This document shows positions 45,975 to 55,671 of a stretch of 64,000 nt of DNA, in pieces. Origin of the DNA: Geminicoccaceae bacterium (lineage in GTDB: Bacteria; Pseudomonadota; Alphaproteobacteria; Geminicoccales; Geminicoccaceae); contig JANQPX010000004.1 in the NCBI GenBank assembly GCA_028285265.1, positions 1-64,000 on the forward strand, given 5' to 3'. The position numbers were made by a program, and so were the translations under genes. Every line of letters begins with the position of its first letter. Position 1 is the stretch's first letter. Under the pieces are notes generated by a model, which saw only the letters and a list, made by a program, of their open reading frames with translations, made no database searches and was not told where the DNA came from.

Positions 45975-47102
45975 CTAGGCGGTCTTTGCGATACTTAGGG
46001 TCGAGCATCCCTCAATCGCGCGATGATAGACGATAGCCGCAGCTTCGGCCACGACGCTTGGTGAGAAAGCGCCTTGAATGGCTGAAGATGCGCTATTGGC
46101 TTCGAGCTCAGCCTTCAGCAACGGTTGATTTCGGATATGCCGAATGGCGCGTGCGAGTGCAGGTGCATCACCGGTTGGTACAACGATGCCCATTTGCGTA
46201 CGACGCGTGATGGCACCAAGCTCACCAACATCGGTGACGAGAACCGCCCGTCCAAATGCGGCCGCCATGGCCAAAATTCCGCTTTGTGACGCTCCGACAT
46301 AAGGCAACACAATCAGATCTGCATCCAAGAATAGCTGAGCGACCTCCGCGTCAGGAACAAATCCAGGATTGATTTTGATCGATTCCGACCCCAACCGATT
46401 TTCAATCTCATCAAAGGCTGGTCCGCGACCTGCAACGGTTAATTCGATATCACCTTGCTCAGCTTCAAGCTCCTGCATCGCATCGAACAAATAGGGCAGC
46501 CCCTTATAGGTCATGATCCGACCGAAAAAGAGTAAACGAAACGTTTCGTCATTTCTCCTTGGCACCAAGCCTTGGCGATGAGCCAAGTTCACATAGCGAT
46601 TGAGGGCAGGGTGGGGAACAATATCGAGTTGGTCGGGCCGGCGCTTCGCGCGTTTTGCGAGTTGAGATTTTATGGAAGCTCCATGAACGACGAGCCGATG
46701 CGCCTGCCGATGAAAAAAATCGGCTAGAGCCAGAGGCATGATCGAACTCTTAGTGTCACCAAGGTGCCGAATAGCGTCATGAACTGTTACAACAACAGGG
46801 CGCTTGCCAACCAGGCTCGGCATCACACTTAGCCAAGACACGCTGTCGCCGAGGAAATGAACCACGTCGGGATCCCGTGCGATGATCTCCTGACGAAGTC
46901 GATAAATCAGTCCAAGATTGGCTGGGCTGCGATGTCGCGGCCAGGGCAACAACACAGTTTCTACGTCGGCATGCATGAAGTCGACGTGGTCCTGCATCTG
47001 ACGTTCAGCTGCGAAGAAGATGACCTCACCAAGCGACGCGATGGCATTGACGTAGTCAATACAGTAGTCGACCGGAAATGTCTGAACACAAGCGATTTTC
47101 AT
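45975..47102 (-). CDS. GT4-family glycosyltransferase
   Basis: A 375-residue GT-B enzyme from the ATG at 47102 (KIACVQTFPVDYC follows). The donor domain includes RLLFFGRIMTYKGLPYL, LTVAGRGP and the DADLIVLPYVGASQSG segment followed by AMAAAFGRAVLVTD. The usual E-x7-E second Glu region is replaced by SQSGILAMAAA, a variant seen in some GT4 enzymes. The upstream 54 bases in frame lack a better ribosome-binding site. It probably builds the exopolysaccharide repeat unit. Confidence 0.82.
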   Translation of the reverse strand: MKIACVQTFPVDYCIDYVNAIASLGEVIFFAAERQMQDHVDFMHADVETVLLPWPRHRSPANLGLIYRLRQEIIARDPDVVHFLGDSVSWLSVMPSLVGKRPVVVTVHDAIRHLGDTKSSIMPLALADFFHRQAHRLVVHGASIKSQLAKRAKRRPDQLDIVPHPALNRYVNLAHRQGLVPRRNDETFRLLFFGRIMTYKGLPYLFDAMQELEAEQGDIELTVAGRGPAFDEIENRLGSESIKINPGFVPDAEVAQLFLDADLIVLPYVGASQSGILAMAAAFGRAVLVTDVGELGAITRRTQMGIVVPTGDAPALARAIRHIRNQPLLKAELEANSASSAIQGAFSPSVVAEAAAIVYHRAIEGCSTLSIAKTA

Positions 47103-47348
47103 TCCTGGGGACTCAGCAGCAGCTAGGCAAGGTGGCCGAAAAGTTCCAACCGGCACAGAAAGACAGCGTTACGTAGACTAAGGAATTATACCAAGAGCGC
47201 CGTGACTTTGGCGCTGCAGATCGTTGTCGTCGACTATGCGCGGTGTGAATTGCACGTCTTCCAATATGCCGAATTATCGCTGTTGACATCCCATGATGGC
47301 TCTATGCTAAGGAGACCTAACTTCAACTTCAGCGACCGTAGCGTTCTA

Positions 47349-48389
47349 ATGCAAGTCAACACGAAGACGCGCTTGAAGCGTTCCATTATCAACGCGCTCC
47401 ACCTCGCGAATATTCCAGCTATCTTGCCGAAACGCTTGACGGGAATGGGGGTCATTCTCCTCCTCCATCGGGTTCGGCCAGATCCAGGTCACGACTTTGC
47501 TGTCCATAGAAGCCTCGAGATAACGCCCGAATTTTTGAACAGACTCTTGGAGCGGTTGCGTGCGCTCAACATGGACATCATCGACCTTGATGAGGTCGCC
47601 CATCGGCTCGAGACAGGTAAATCAGGTCGGCGCTTCGCTTGCATCACATTGGATGACGGTTATCGTGACAATTACGATTATGCCAAGCCGATCTTCGAGA
47701 GGCATCGGGTGCCTTACTCGATCTATCTGACGACGGGTTTGCCTGACCATCATGCGATCTTTTGGTGGCTGTTGCTCGAACATGTTATCCGTGGTCGAGA
47801 TCAAGTCAGCGTTTGGATCGATGGTGAGCGTCAATGTCACCGAACCGATACGCTCGAATCCAAATATCGCACTTACGCCTATCTCCATTCGAAATTTCGG
47901 CGGCTGACGGCGGCCGCTTGCAGGCAGGCGTCAGAACGTCTTTGTGAAGACGCTGGTATCGACATTCCATCCTTCTGCGCGGAGGAAGGTATGAACTGGG
48001 ATATGATTCGAGAGATTGCCGGTAGTGACTTCGGCCGGATCGAAGCGCACACGACCGAACATGTTGCCGTAAGCCGGCAGACACCTGATGAGATGATTGA
48101 GGATATTGAGCGAGGACTCGATAGGACATTTGCCGAAACGGGGGTAAAGCCTCGACATTTCGCCTATCCATTTGGCGATCGGAGTGCTGCTGGTCCGCGA
48201 GACTTTGCGATCCTCGCCTCTTTGCCGATCTTGACGGCAACCCGTACGGTCGAGGACGTCCTACATGCACGTCATGCGGATCATCTGCACGCCTTGCCGA
48301 GGATCGAAGTCAATGGTCATTACCAAAGTGATGCGTTCCTCGATATTGTTCTTCGGGGATTAGCTCCTTTGTTGAAGAGAACGTCCTAA
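47349..48389 (+). CDS. Polysaccharide deacetylase family protein
   Basis: A NodB-fold enzyme, 346 residues from the ATG at 47349. Motif 1 is ITLDDGYRDN, motif 2 is EAHTTEHVAVSRQTPDE (His-x3-His-like spacing) and motif 3 is FAYPFGDRS. The start is uncertain because no good ribosome-binding site is seen; it is chosen because homologous-looking sequence begins near TKTRLKRSIINALHL. It probably N-deacetylates the exopolysaccharide or its precursor. It is divergent from the preceding glycosyltransferase gene. Confidence 0.8.
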   Translation: MQVNTKTRLKRSIINALHLANIPAILPKRLTGMGVILLLHRVRPDPGHDFAVHRSLEITPEFLNRLLERLRALNMDIIDLDEVAHRLETGKSGRRFACITLDDGYRDNYDYAKPIFERHRVPYSIYLTTGLPDHHAIFWWLLLEHVIRGRDQVSVWIDGERQCHRTDTLESKYRTYAYLHSKFRRLTAAACRQASERLCEDAGIDIPSFCAEEGMNWDMIREIAGSDFGRIEAHTTEHVAVSRQTPDEMIEDIERGLDRTFAETGVKPRHFAYPFGDRSAAGPRDFAILASLPILTATRTVEDVLHARHADHLHALPRIEVNGHYQSDAFLDIVLRGLAPLLKRTS

Positions 48390-48807
48390 GATTTTGAAGA
48401 GCTGCAAGATGAATGGACGTCAAAAGGCATAAGTCCATCAGTTCATTCCTCTTGGGTTCCAACGAGCCTGCGCCAATCGAACCTGTAGGTCCGATTTCAT
48501 TGGTAGGTGGACGTCTCTCGGACTCTGACTTCGTATGCGACTCTATTGCATCCAACCTTTGCCAAATTTTCGTTGTGGCTGGCACGCTCCATAAGGTGGT
48601 TTTGTGAAGTTCGCAATTTGATGACTTATAATTGATAACTTTTCGACATTATTCAACCATAAAATTTCTTTGAGAATCGATCAGAAGACAAAAAAGGTGA
48701 TCGAAATAGTGTACAATTTGATGCTTTGCACTTGGTCAGCATTGAGTCCTGAGAGCGTGCAGGATAGGATCCCGGCCCTGCGCTATAGTAGAATGGAATC
48801 CCTGCTG
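48390..48807. other. AT-rich leader region before the dehydrogenase gene
   Basis: About 420 bases without a supported gene. The middle part (48600-48720) is AT-rich and contains a TATAAT at 48627-48632, with TTGTGA 19 bases further upstream. This is a possible but poorly spaced promoter for the dehydrogenase and glycosyltransferase pair. No stable hairpin was recognised. Confidence 0.4.
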
Positions 48808-50127
48808 ATGAAGATTGCAGTTTTTGGCCTCGGCTACGTAGGCACGGTATCTGCTGCTTGCCTTGCCCGAGACGGGAACGAGGTTATCGGCGTTGATATC
48901 AACCCGCAGAAAACGGAAATGATCAACGCTGGGCATACACCCATCATCGAACCTCGGCTTGGCGAGATGATCGATGCCGCGGTCAAAAGCAGCCGTCTCA
49001 CTGCGACACAAAATGCAGAAGAAGCAGTTGCAGCAACTGACATGGCAGTTGTTTGTGTGAGCACACCGTCTCAACCCAACGGTAACCTTGATGACCGGCA
49101 CCTTGCCAAAGTCGCCGAGGAGATTGGTGCTTCGATGCGGGGACTCAATCGACGCTATACAGTCGTTGTCCGCAGTACAGCGCTTCCGGGAACCATGCGA
49201 GAGAAGATCATTCCCTTGCTTGAAGAACATGCGGGCGGTCGTGCAGGTGAAGACTTCGGTGTCTGCTATCATCCAGAATTTCTGCGTGAAGGCAGTGCCA
49301 TCGACGACTACGATCAGCCGCCAAAGATTGTTATCGGTTCGGAAGATGATGCGAGTCGCGATGCGCTTGAACGGGTCTATGTCAATCAAGACGTCCAACG
49401 TATCTACACAACGATCGAGGAGGCTGAACTCCTCAAATATATCGACAACTGCTGGCATGCATTGAAGGTTGCCTTTGGGAATGAATTCGGCAGGATCTGT
49501 CACAAACTTGGTGTCGACGGACGGCGGGTCATGTCGATGTTCGTCCAGGATACCAAGCTCAATATCTCGCCAAAATATCTGCAACCTGGATATGCTTTCG
49601 GCGGCTCGTGTTTGCCCAAGGATCTCCGTGCGATGACCTATCTTGGACGCAATCGCTTGGACCTATCCTTACCGGTACTCGACTCGATCATGGCGAGTAA
49701 TGCGGTACACATCGAGGCTGGTCTCGATTTAGTAAGGGAGGCAGGTCATCGCGAAGTTGGGTTGGTCGGTCTTAGTTTTAAACCGGAAACCGACGATCTC
49801 CGGGAGAGTCCTTTGGTAACTTTGGCCGAGCGTCTTATCGGCAAGGGTTATCAGCTCCGCATTTACGACCCGTCAGTGAGCCTGGCAAAACTGATGGGAG
49901 GCAACAAAAGCTACATCGAACAGGCCATTCCGCATATCGCCGAGCTCCTGGTTCCAAAAGTCGACGACCTGTTGGCACATGCTAAAACGGTGGTGATTGG
50001 TCATCGGGCCGATGTCGCCGAGAAGTTGGCAGTATTACAAAGCGAGGATCATGCCATCGTCGATCTCGCGGGCCTGCTTTGGGATCGACAAACAGACAAC
50101 CAAGGCTATTTGGGCATCGGCTGGTAG
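48808..50127 (+). CDS. GDP-mannose 6-dehydrogenase (AlgD-like)
   Basis: A 439-residue UDP-glucose/GDP-mannose dehydrogenase. The N-terminal NAD motif is GLGYVG, the catalytic Cys is in FGGSCLPKDLRA and the C-terminal domain contains LSFKPETDDLRESPLV. The C-terminal half (ERLIGKGYQLRIYD, then NKSYIEQAIPHI and a final GW) resembles AlgD more than UDP-glucose dehydrogenases. It would make GDP-mannuronate for the exopolysaccharide. The start at 48808 is where family homology begins; an in-frame leader reaches 48670. It ends 11 bases before the next gene. Confidence 0.83.
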   Translation: MKIAVFGLGYVGTVSAACLARDGNEVIGVDINPQKTEMINAGHTPIIEPRLGEMIDAAVKSSRLTATQNAEEAVAATDMAVVCVSTPSQPNGNLDDRHLAKVAEEIGASMRGLNRRYTVVVRSTALPGTMREKIIPLLEEHAGGRAGEDFGVCYHPEFLREGSAIDDYDQPPKIVIGSEDDASRDALERVYVNQDVQRIYTTIEEAELLKYIDNCWHALKVAFGNEFGRICHKLGVDGRRVMSMFVQDTKLNISPKYLQPGYAFGGSCLPKDLRAMTYLGRNRLDLSLPVLDSIMASNAVHIEAGLDLVREAGHREVGLVGLSFKPETDDLRESPLVTLAERLIGKGYQLRIYDPSVSLAKLMGGNKSYIEQAIPHIAELLVPKVDDLLAHAKTVVIGHRADVAEKLAVLQSEDHAIVDLAGLLWDRQTDNQGYLGIGW

Positions 50128-50138
50128 GAATTTTCGGC

Positions 50139-51383
50139 ATGACGACAGAAAAAGCGAAGCGACGGGTACTGATCGTTGTACAAAACCTGCCCGTTCCCTT
50201 TGATCGACGAGTATGGCTAGAAGCGACCAGTCTCAAAAAGGCTGGCTATGACGTCTCGGTAATCTGCCCTAAAGCTAAGGGATTTAATGGCAGCTATGAG
50301 TTGCTCGAAGGTATCCACATCCACCGCTATCCACTTCCATTTGACGCCAGCGGTGCCATTGGTTTCGTTGCCGAATTCGTTTGGTGCTTTCTATATACAG
50401 CGTTAAAGAGCATCCAGGTCGCTTTTCGCCCAGGATTTGACGTGCTGCATGCTTGCAACCCGCCTGAGACATACTGGTTGCTTGCCTGGGCTTGGCGTCC
50501 GTTCGGAAAGCGGTTTTTGTTCGATCATCACGACCTTTCACCCGAAATGTACGAAGCCAAGTTCGACCAACCGTCGTCGGCACTACTCAATGGGCTCAAA
50601 TGGTTGGAGAGGCGTACATTTAGGGCTGCGGATGTGGTCATTACCACCAATCAAAGCCACAAGCTGATCGCTGTTGAGCGTGGCGGGGTCCCTGCTGAAC
50701 GTGTCCATATTGTCCGTTCAGGACCTGACCTAACACGGCTCAAGCGCTATCCGCCGGATATCTCATGGAAGCGCGGGCGACAGCATCTTGCGGTATATTT
50801 GGGGGAAATGTGCAAACAAGACGGCGTGGATTACATGCTCCGTGCCGTGAACACACTGATCAAGCAGCGTGGCCGCAAGGATTTGTTTACGGTCTTTGTC
50901 GGTGGTGGGCCGCATCAGCAAACCATACGAAACTACGCGAGCGAGCTTGGTCTCGATCACCACGTGCACTTTACGGGCCGCGTTTCGGATGATGATCTCT
51001 GCAGAATTTTGTCGTCTGCTGACATTGCGGTTGACCCCGACCCGAAGACGCCATGGTCTGACAAGAGCACGATGAACAAGATCATCGAGTATATGTACTT
51101 CGGGCTGCCAATCGCCTGCTTCGACCTTGCGGAGCATCGTGTCAGCGCAGACGATGCAGCGCTCTATGCCAGAGCCAACGAGGAAACGGCTTTGGCCGAC
51201 CATATGGCTACACTTCTTGACGACGAAGCACTCCGTGAGCGGATGGGCGCAATCGGCAAGAAGCGTGTGGAAGAGCAACTAGCGTGGTGCTATTCGGAGC
51301 CAATTCTCTTGGAAGCCTATGAGCAGGTCTTGGACGGTTTCCCCACAAGTACCACAAGTGGGCGTCCTGCCCTTTCGCGATAA
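50139..51383 (+). CDS. GT4-family glycosyltransferase
   Basis: A 414-residue GT-B enzyme from the ATG at 50139, with AGGAA eight bases upstream. The N-terminal VVQNLPVPFDRRVWLEA motif and FDHHDLSPEMYEAKF are typical of the WfcD-like/GT4 group. The donor domain has LAVYLGEMCKQDGVDYML, then TGRVSDDDL and MNKIIEYMYFGLPIACFD. It is translationally close to the GDP-mannose dehydrogenase, so a mannuronosyl- or mannosyltransferase activity is plausible. Confidence 0.87.
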   Translation: MTTEKAKRRVLIVVQNLPVPFDRRVWLEATSLKKAGYDVSVICPKAKGFNGSYELLEGIHIHRYPLPFDASGAIGFVAEFVWCFLYTALKSIQVAFRPGFDVLHACNPPETYWLLAWAWRPFGKRFLFDHHDLSPEMYEAKFDQPSSALLNGLKWLERRTFRAADVVITTNQSHKLIAVERGGVPAERVHIVRSGPDLTRLKRYPPDISWKRGRQHLAVYLGEMCKQDGVDYMLRAVNTLIKQRGRKDLFTVFVGGGPHQQTIRNYASELGLDHHVHFTGRVSDDDLCRILSSADIAVDPDPKTPWSDKSTMNKIIEYMYFGLPIACFDLAEHRVSADDAALYARANEETALADHMATLLDDEALRERMGAIGKKRVEEQLAWCYSEPILLEAYEQVLDGFPTSTTSGRPALSR

Positions 51384-51608
51384 TACGACGTCAATTGGGA
51401 GACGGCGAGCGTTCGCAATTGCTGCGTCTGCATGAATCCTTGCTTAAGCAGGACTTTGCGCGTGCCTTCGTTCAACAGTGACCGCATGAAGGGGTATCTT
51501 CGCGGCAAACCATGCCCACGAGGCATCTTGATTGTGATTGCTGGCGCATTCTGAAGGTAGCGGGGCGAACATGTTGCGTTTCGCGTCCTATTCTTAACGG
51601 CTACCTCT

Positions 51609-53609
51609 TCAATTGCCGCACGGACGCGGGTCTGTCTGTTGGTGGTGACGTCCCGGTAGATCGTCATTTTTTGGTATGAACTCGACCCAATGTCCTTGTT
51701 CGTCCATCTGGCGGGGCTCAAAAATGCGGATGCGGCTTTTGCGGCCCCTTACCAAGGTTCTATCGATCTCTTGCCAATCAAAGTCATTTCTTGCTGCCAG
51801 ATACGTCGACTCATTCACAAGGACTGATGTGCCGTAGACTTTGTTAAGGCCTTCGAGCCTCGAAGCGATATTTACGTGATCGCCAATCGCTGAGTAGGTC
51901 AATTGGCGATTGGACCCGATGTAGCCGACAAGGACTTCGCCCGTACTCACTCCTAATCTTATTCGAAGGGTGATGTCGCGGTCACAGAGTTGCGGAATTG
52001 TTAATGCACGCACTTTGGCATTGCATTCGATTGCTGCTCTAACCCCTAACGTTGCATGATCGGGGCACTCGATCGGCGCACCAAACAAGGCCAAGAGCGA
52101 GTCGCCTGCATGCCAGGACACGATACCCCCATGGCGTTCGATGACGTCGCCCAGGACTTGATTGACCTGATTGAGAACGTCTACCAATTCATCTGGCTTT
52201 AGTTGTTCGGCTAAGCCCGTATAGTTTTCGAGATCAGTGAGAAGGACGGTGCAAGTCACCAATCGACCACCTCCACTTGGAAACTCATTACGATCGATGA
52301 GCTGCTCCACAACACTTGCAGGAAGTAGGTGATTGAAGGCGTCCCGAATACGCTGGCGGCGTCGCTCAACGATGAGAATTTGCAGGGATAGCCCTGCCGC
52401 GTAACCGATGATCGATCCTGTGGCAGGAATGAGGAAAAAAAAGAGAAAGTTGAACGCAAAAGCCAGAGAGGCGCCTACTGTTATGGCAATGTTTATGACA
52501 GTGAGCAGGGACAAGCTGGCCACTGGCTGTAACGTCACGCCAATCGTCATCAAACCTCCCACAGCGAGAAGTGTCAGTACGCCATGTGTGATAGGTGAAG
52601 GGGTTTGAATGATGTCGCCATTGAGCAGGTTCTGCACCATTGCCGCATGCAAATAGACGCCCGGCATTGTGGGACGGCTCGAACCCAATGCCGTTCTGCG
52701 CGATGTGTTGACTATACAATTGTCGGCCGATTGGCGATTTGAGTCGGGCAAAATGAATCGAGCTGAGGTCAGTACCTGATCCTCAACATCAAGAACTGAT
52801 CCAATCATGACAATCTTGTTGGAAAAATGGGAAGAAAAGTAGTCCGCCTTCCCCATGTCGGCACAGTAATATAGATCAGCCAGTGAGTATGTGGGTATAT
52901 CAACATTGTACCGGTGGAGATTGATGATCGAGTCCCGTCTTTGGTTCAGATGATCCAAAATGCTTGGCAGAGAACCAGCATTATCACTATCTGATTTTCT
53001 GCCGTGGCGATGGGCCAACTCCAGAGCCATTGACGGCATGACTTCGAGGCGCCCATCGGCAGCACGTGTTGTCAGTGACAAAGGCATCCGCCGAACGACA
53101 CCATCTGGGTCGAGAAAGACGTCCAACGGTCGGATATTTTCTTCAAAGTCGACGACCGCGCGGTAGCCGTAGTGAGGTTGGATTCTCTCCTGACCGTGTA
53201 AAATCTCGCCGAGAACGACACGTCCCTCTCGACTCCCATCGCGAAGGGTATGAAGCAGGGTGCGGTCAATGCCGGGCAATTGTGAGTCCAGCGATGTCGG
53301 AAAGACGATGTCAAAGCCAACCACTGTGGCTCCAGCATCTAAAAGAGCCTGGATGACCTCGGCGAGATATCCACTCCAAGCAACGCGCGGCGTTCCACGA
53401 AACGGCGGTGTTTGGTATGTCGCTTCGTCGATCGCAATAATCGAGATAGGCGGATCTTGTTTGTATTGATCATGAATGGAGATACGATCGCGGAGCCAAA
53501 TGAGGCAGTCGATCGACAAAGCTCTCACCGGATCGCCTAAAGAAGACTGGACAATGAGCGTCAAGAAAACAGAACACCCCCAAACAACAATCACCAGGCG
53601 CCGTTTCAT
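51609..53609 (-). CDS. CHASE2-domain class III nucleotide cyclase
   Basis: A 666-residue protein: one N-terminal membrane helix, an extracytoplasmic CHASE2 domain (about 30-320), two or three membrane helices (about 345-425) and a class III cyclase domain (about 455-630). Metal Asp residues are in LLTDLENYTGL and WHAGDSLLALFG, and transition-state Asn and Arg in HVNIASRLEGL. The substrate-specifying Lys of adenylate cyclases (K-F-x-G-D) is Trp here (SWHAGD, codon 52113-52115). The Asp position reads Thr (LTYSAIGD). Product identity is therefore uncertain. The ATG at 53609 overlaps the preceding stop (TGATG); a GTG lies one codon earlier. Confidence 0.85.
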   Translation of the reverse strand: MKRRLVIVVWGCSVFLTLIVQSSLGDPVRALSIDCLIWLRDRISIHDQYKQDPPISIIAIDEATYQTPPFRGTPRVAWSGYLAEVIQALLDAGATVVGFDIVFPTSLDSQLPGIDRTLLHTLRDGSREGRVVLGEILHGQERIQPHYGYRAVVDFEENIRPLDVFLDPDGVVRRMPLSLTTRAADGRLEVMPSMALELAHRHGRKSDSDNAGSLPSILDHLNQRRDSIINLHRYNVDIPTYSLADLYYCADMGKADYFSSHFSNKIVMIGSVLDVEDQVLTSARFILPDSNRQSADNCIVNTSRRTALGSSRPTMPGVYLHAAMVQNLLNGDIIQTPSPITHGVLTLLAVGGLMTIGVTLQPVASLSLLTVINIAITVGASLAFAFNFLFFFLIPATGSIIGYAAGLSLQILIVERRRQRIRDAFNHLLPASVVEQLIDRNEFPSGGGRLVTCTVLLTDLENYTGLAEQLKPDELVDVLNQVNQVLGDVIERHGGIVSWHAGDSLLALFGAPIECPDHATLGVRAAIECNAKVRALTIPQLCDRDITLRIRLGVSTGEVLVGYIGSNRQLTYSAIGDHVNIASRLEGLNKVYGTSVLVNESTYLAARNDFDWQEIDRTLVRGRKSRIRIFEPRQMDEQGHWVEFIPKNDDLPGRHHQQTDPRPCGN

Positions 53610-54334
53610 CACGGATTTTCACAGACCATCTTTTCGGTCAGTTGGTCGTCAAGGCTAACCGCTTCAGAGCCGCTTTGCATTGTGGCATCGGCGGCAATGC
53701 GGAGGGTTATCGTGTGATCATTTGTTCGGACGTGATAAATCTGTCCTGGCTTTAGAAACACACGCAAACGGCTTAGATCCACCATCTTCTCGGGGCGCTG
53801 AATGAGAAAGATCTCCAGTGCCGTACGGGCCTCTACGATCGACAACCAGTCTGCTTTGCCGGATGTCTGGAAACATGGAGCTGAATGATCGATTTCGAGA
53901 AGTTTTGGCTGCCCGCGAAAGACCATCGCTGCACTTGTGCGACGATCATCTTGAAGGGCAAGATTCTGGCCATTGCCACATTGAAGAGAAGTCCGGCTTA
54001 GCTGAATGGGCTCACGAACGTCACTGCTATACTCTTGAATCGTGACTTGACCGCCTCTTATTTCTTCACGGATGCAATGTTGGAAATAGATGAGCGACAA
54101 TGCGCCATTCGTTCCCAAGTCGATCACATGGCCGGGATAGACATAGTCGAAGTTTGACAGGCCATCTGGTCCATCGACGACATACTCGACCATGGCAGCC
54201 GGCTCGTTTGTTAGGGCTGCTTTCGAGAACGCTTCCTCGCTGCCCAGGAAGGTCAAAGCGAGCAGAGCCGCGGAGAGCAATTGCCCCAGCTTTCGGGCAC
54301 TGCGCGCTCGATTATGCTCCCTCTGCTCAGTCAT
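53609..54334 (-). CDS. Periplasmic protein, FecR-like
   Basis: A 241-residue exported protein: a basic N terminus, a hydrophobic segment (LLSAALLALTFLGSEEAF) and a mature part rich in beta strands. The GHVIDLGTNGALSLIYFQHC segment resembles FecR domains, which often sit beside CHASE2 cyclases. AGGA eight bases before the ATG supports the start. It is coupled to the cyclase gene and may be its extracytoplasmic sensor or ligand-binding partner. The similarity is weak. Confidence 0.6.
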   Translation of the reverse strand: MTEQREHNRARSARKLGQLLSAALLALTFLGSEEAFSKAALTNEPAAMVEYVVDGPDGLSNFDYVYPGHVIDLGTNGALSLIYFQHCIREEIRGGQVTIQEYSSDVREPIQLSRTSLQCGNGQNLALQDDRRTSAAMVFRGQPKLLEIDHSAPCFQTSGKADWLSIVEARTALEIFLIQRPEKMVDLSRLRVFLKPGQIYHVRTNDHTITLRIAADATMQSGSEAVSLDDQLTEKMVCENP

Positions 54335-54388
54335 CGAAACGTCCTTTCCCGCAGGCCGTTTGGTATGGAAACCGATGGCTATTCTTCC

Positions 54389-55645
54389 CTAGGCATCGAG
54401 TTCCAAATCGGATCGTGGAACGGCTGTGCAGACGAGGCAGGTCCCCTCATCGGGCATGTCGCTAGGCGGGACGGGATAGTCGATCTCGCCATGTCGGATG
54501 GCTGTTACACAAGTGCCGCAATTTCCAGAACGACAGCCGCTTTCGATGCGAACACCATGCTGGTCCGCCAGATCCAAGAGTGAGCCTTTCGTTGACGTCC
54601 ATTCGACCGTCTTATCTGAGCGCAGAAACTTGATCGTAAAGACGTCGGCAAGCTCAGACCCAGTTGGAGAGCCAACCTTACTCCCGACAGTCGCCGGGCC
54701 AAACGCTTCATAATGCAGGCGATTCGCCGGTACACCCCAAGCACCGAGATCCCGGTTCAGAGCTTCCATCATGCCAGGAGGGCCACAGAAGTAAAAATCA
54801 TAATTGTTCGACGGAAGGCATCGACGAAGAAGGTCGACAGAGACAAAACCTTGATGATGGTAGTCTTTGTCCTGCTGACATTCCGGCGACGGGTCACTGT
54901 AGCAGACCATGAGTCGCAGATGTTCGCAGCGGTCGGCATAGGCCTGAAGTTGCATGCGCATGGGATGATCGTGTTGGTTACGCATGCCAGCGAAGAACCA
55001 GACTTCTCTATTCGACTTTTGCGTAACAATCGCATCCAGCATGCTGAATACTGGTGTGATTCCAATCCCGCCGCCGATCAATACGATTGGCGTATGGAGG
55101 CTCAGATCAAGTGTGAATGTGCCAGAGGGCGACTTAAGATCAATGAAGTCACCTTCCTGCAACGATGTATGGAGAAAATCTGACATTAAGCCCGGAGGTC
55201 GATCAGGGGCTTCTGGTCGGGGGCCTTCGCGTCGTACCGATATACGATAGAATTGGGCATTCGGTGCGCATGAAAGGGAATAACATCGAACGATTGGATC
55301 GGGTCGGCCTTTTGGCATAACCTTCACGGCAACATGTTGCCCGGGAAGGAATGGCGGTAGCGGTTTCTTGTCGTGAGGCGTCAAGTAAAATGATTTGACC
55401 GAGTCCGACTCATCCATAATTGTTAGGACGCGAAATTTTCGCCAACCAGACCACGCCAAGTCGGTTTGCCTGATGCGTGTTTGCGTGCGAACTTCCGCCT
55501 CTTCTGTTAGTCGCCGCAGATAGGCAATTTCTCCCTGGGCGATCTGATCGACGGCTCGTACTTCCATGCGCTGACGCATTACCCAGGCCAGGATCTGGCA
55601 AAGGATCAGGGCGAGGACAATGAGGCCTAGACCTTGAATGAGCAT
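54389..55645 (-). CDS. Membrane-anchored flavin reductase with C-terminal 2Fe-2S ferredoxin
   Basis: A 418-residue protein from the ATG at 55645, with GGGAGAG upstream. An N-terminal helix (LIVLALILCQILAWVM) is followed by a coiled linker, a flavin-binding beta barrel (RCYSLSCAP), an NAD(P)-binding domain (GGGIGITPVFSML and FYFCGPPGMMEAL) and a plant-type 2Fe-2S domain (CRSGNCGTC plus a distal Cys). The order matches ferredoxin-NAD(P) reductase modules of hydroxylating oxygenases. It could pass electrons from NAD(P)H into the cytochromes of this cluster or the reverse. Confidence 0.85.
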   Translation of the reverse strand: MLIQGLGLIVLALILCQILAWVMRQRMEVRAVDQIAQGEIAYLRRLTEEAEVRTQTRIRQTDLAWSGWRKFRVLTIMDESDSVKSFYLTPHDKKPLPPFLPGQHVAVKVMPKGRPDPIVRCYSLSCAPNAQFYRISVRREGPRPEAPDRPPGLMSDFLHTSLQEGDFIDLKSPSGTFTLDLSLHTPIVLIGGGIGITPVFSMLDAIVTQKSNREVWFFAGMRNQHDHPMRMQLQAYADRCEHLRLMVCYSDPSPECQQDKDYHHQGFVSVDLLRRCLPSNNYDFYFCGPPGMMEALNRDLGAWGVPANRLHYEAFGPATVGSKVGSPTGSELADVFTIKFLRSDKTVEWTSTKGSLLDLADQHGVRIESGCRSGNCGTCVTAIRHGEIDYPVPPSDMPDEGTCLVCTAVPRSDLELDA

Positions 55646-55671
55646 GCTCTCTCCCAAGCGATCTTTTGCGC

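Noticed and set aside
48736..49584. 282-codon minus-strand frame opposite the GDP-mannose dehydrogenase
   Set aside because: It is fully antisense to a well-recognised enzyme, has no domain pattern and has Cys/His content typical of a shadow frame.
51381..51390. TAATACGACG, resembling the first part of a T7 promoter
   Set aside because: Only the first nine bases fit. The rest of the consensus is absent, and no phage genes lie nearby.
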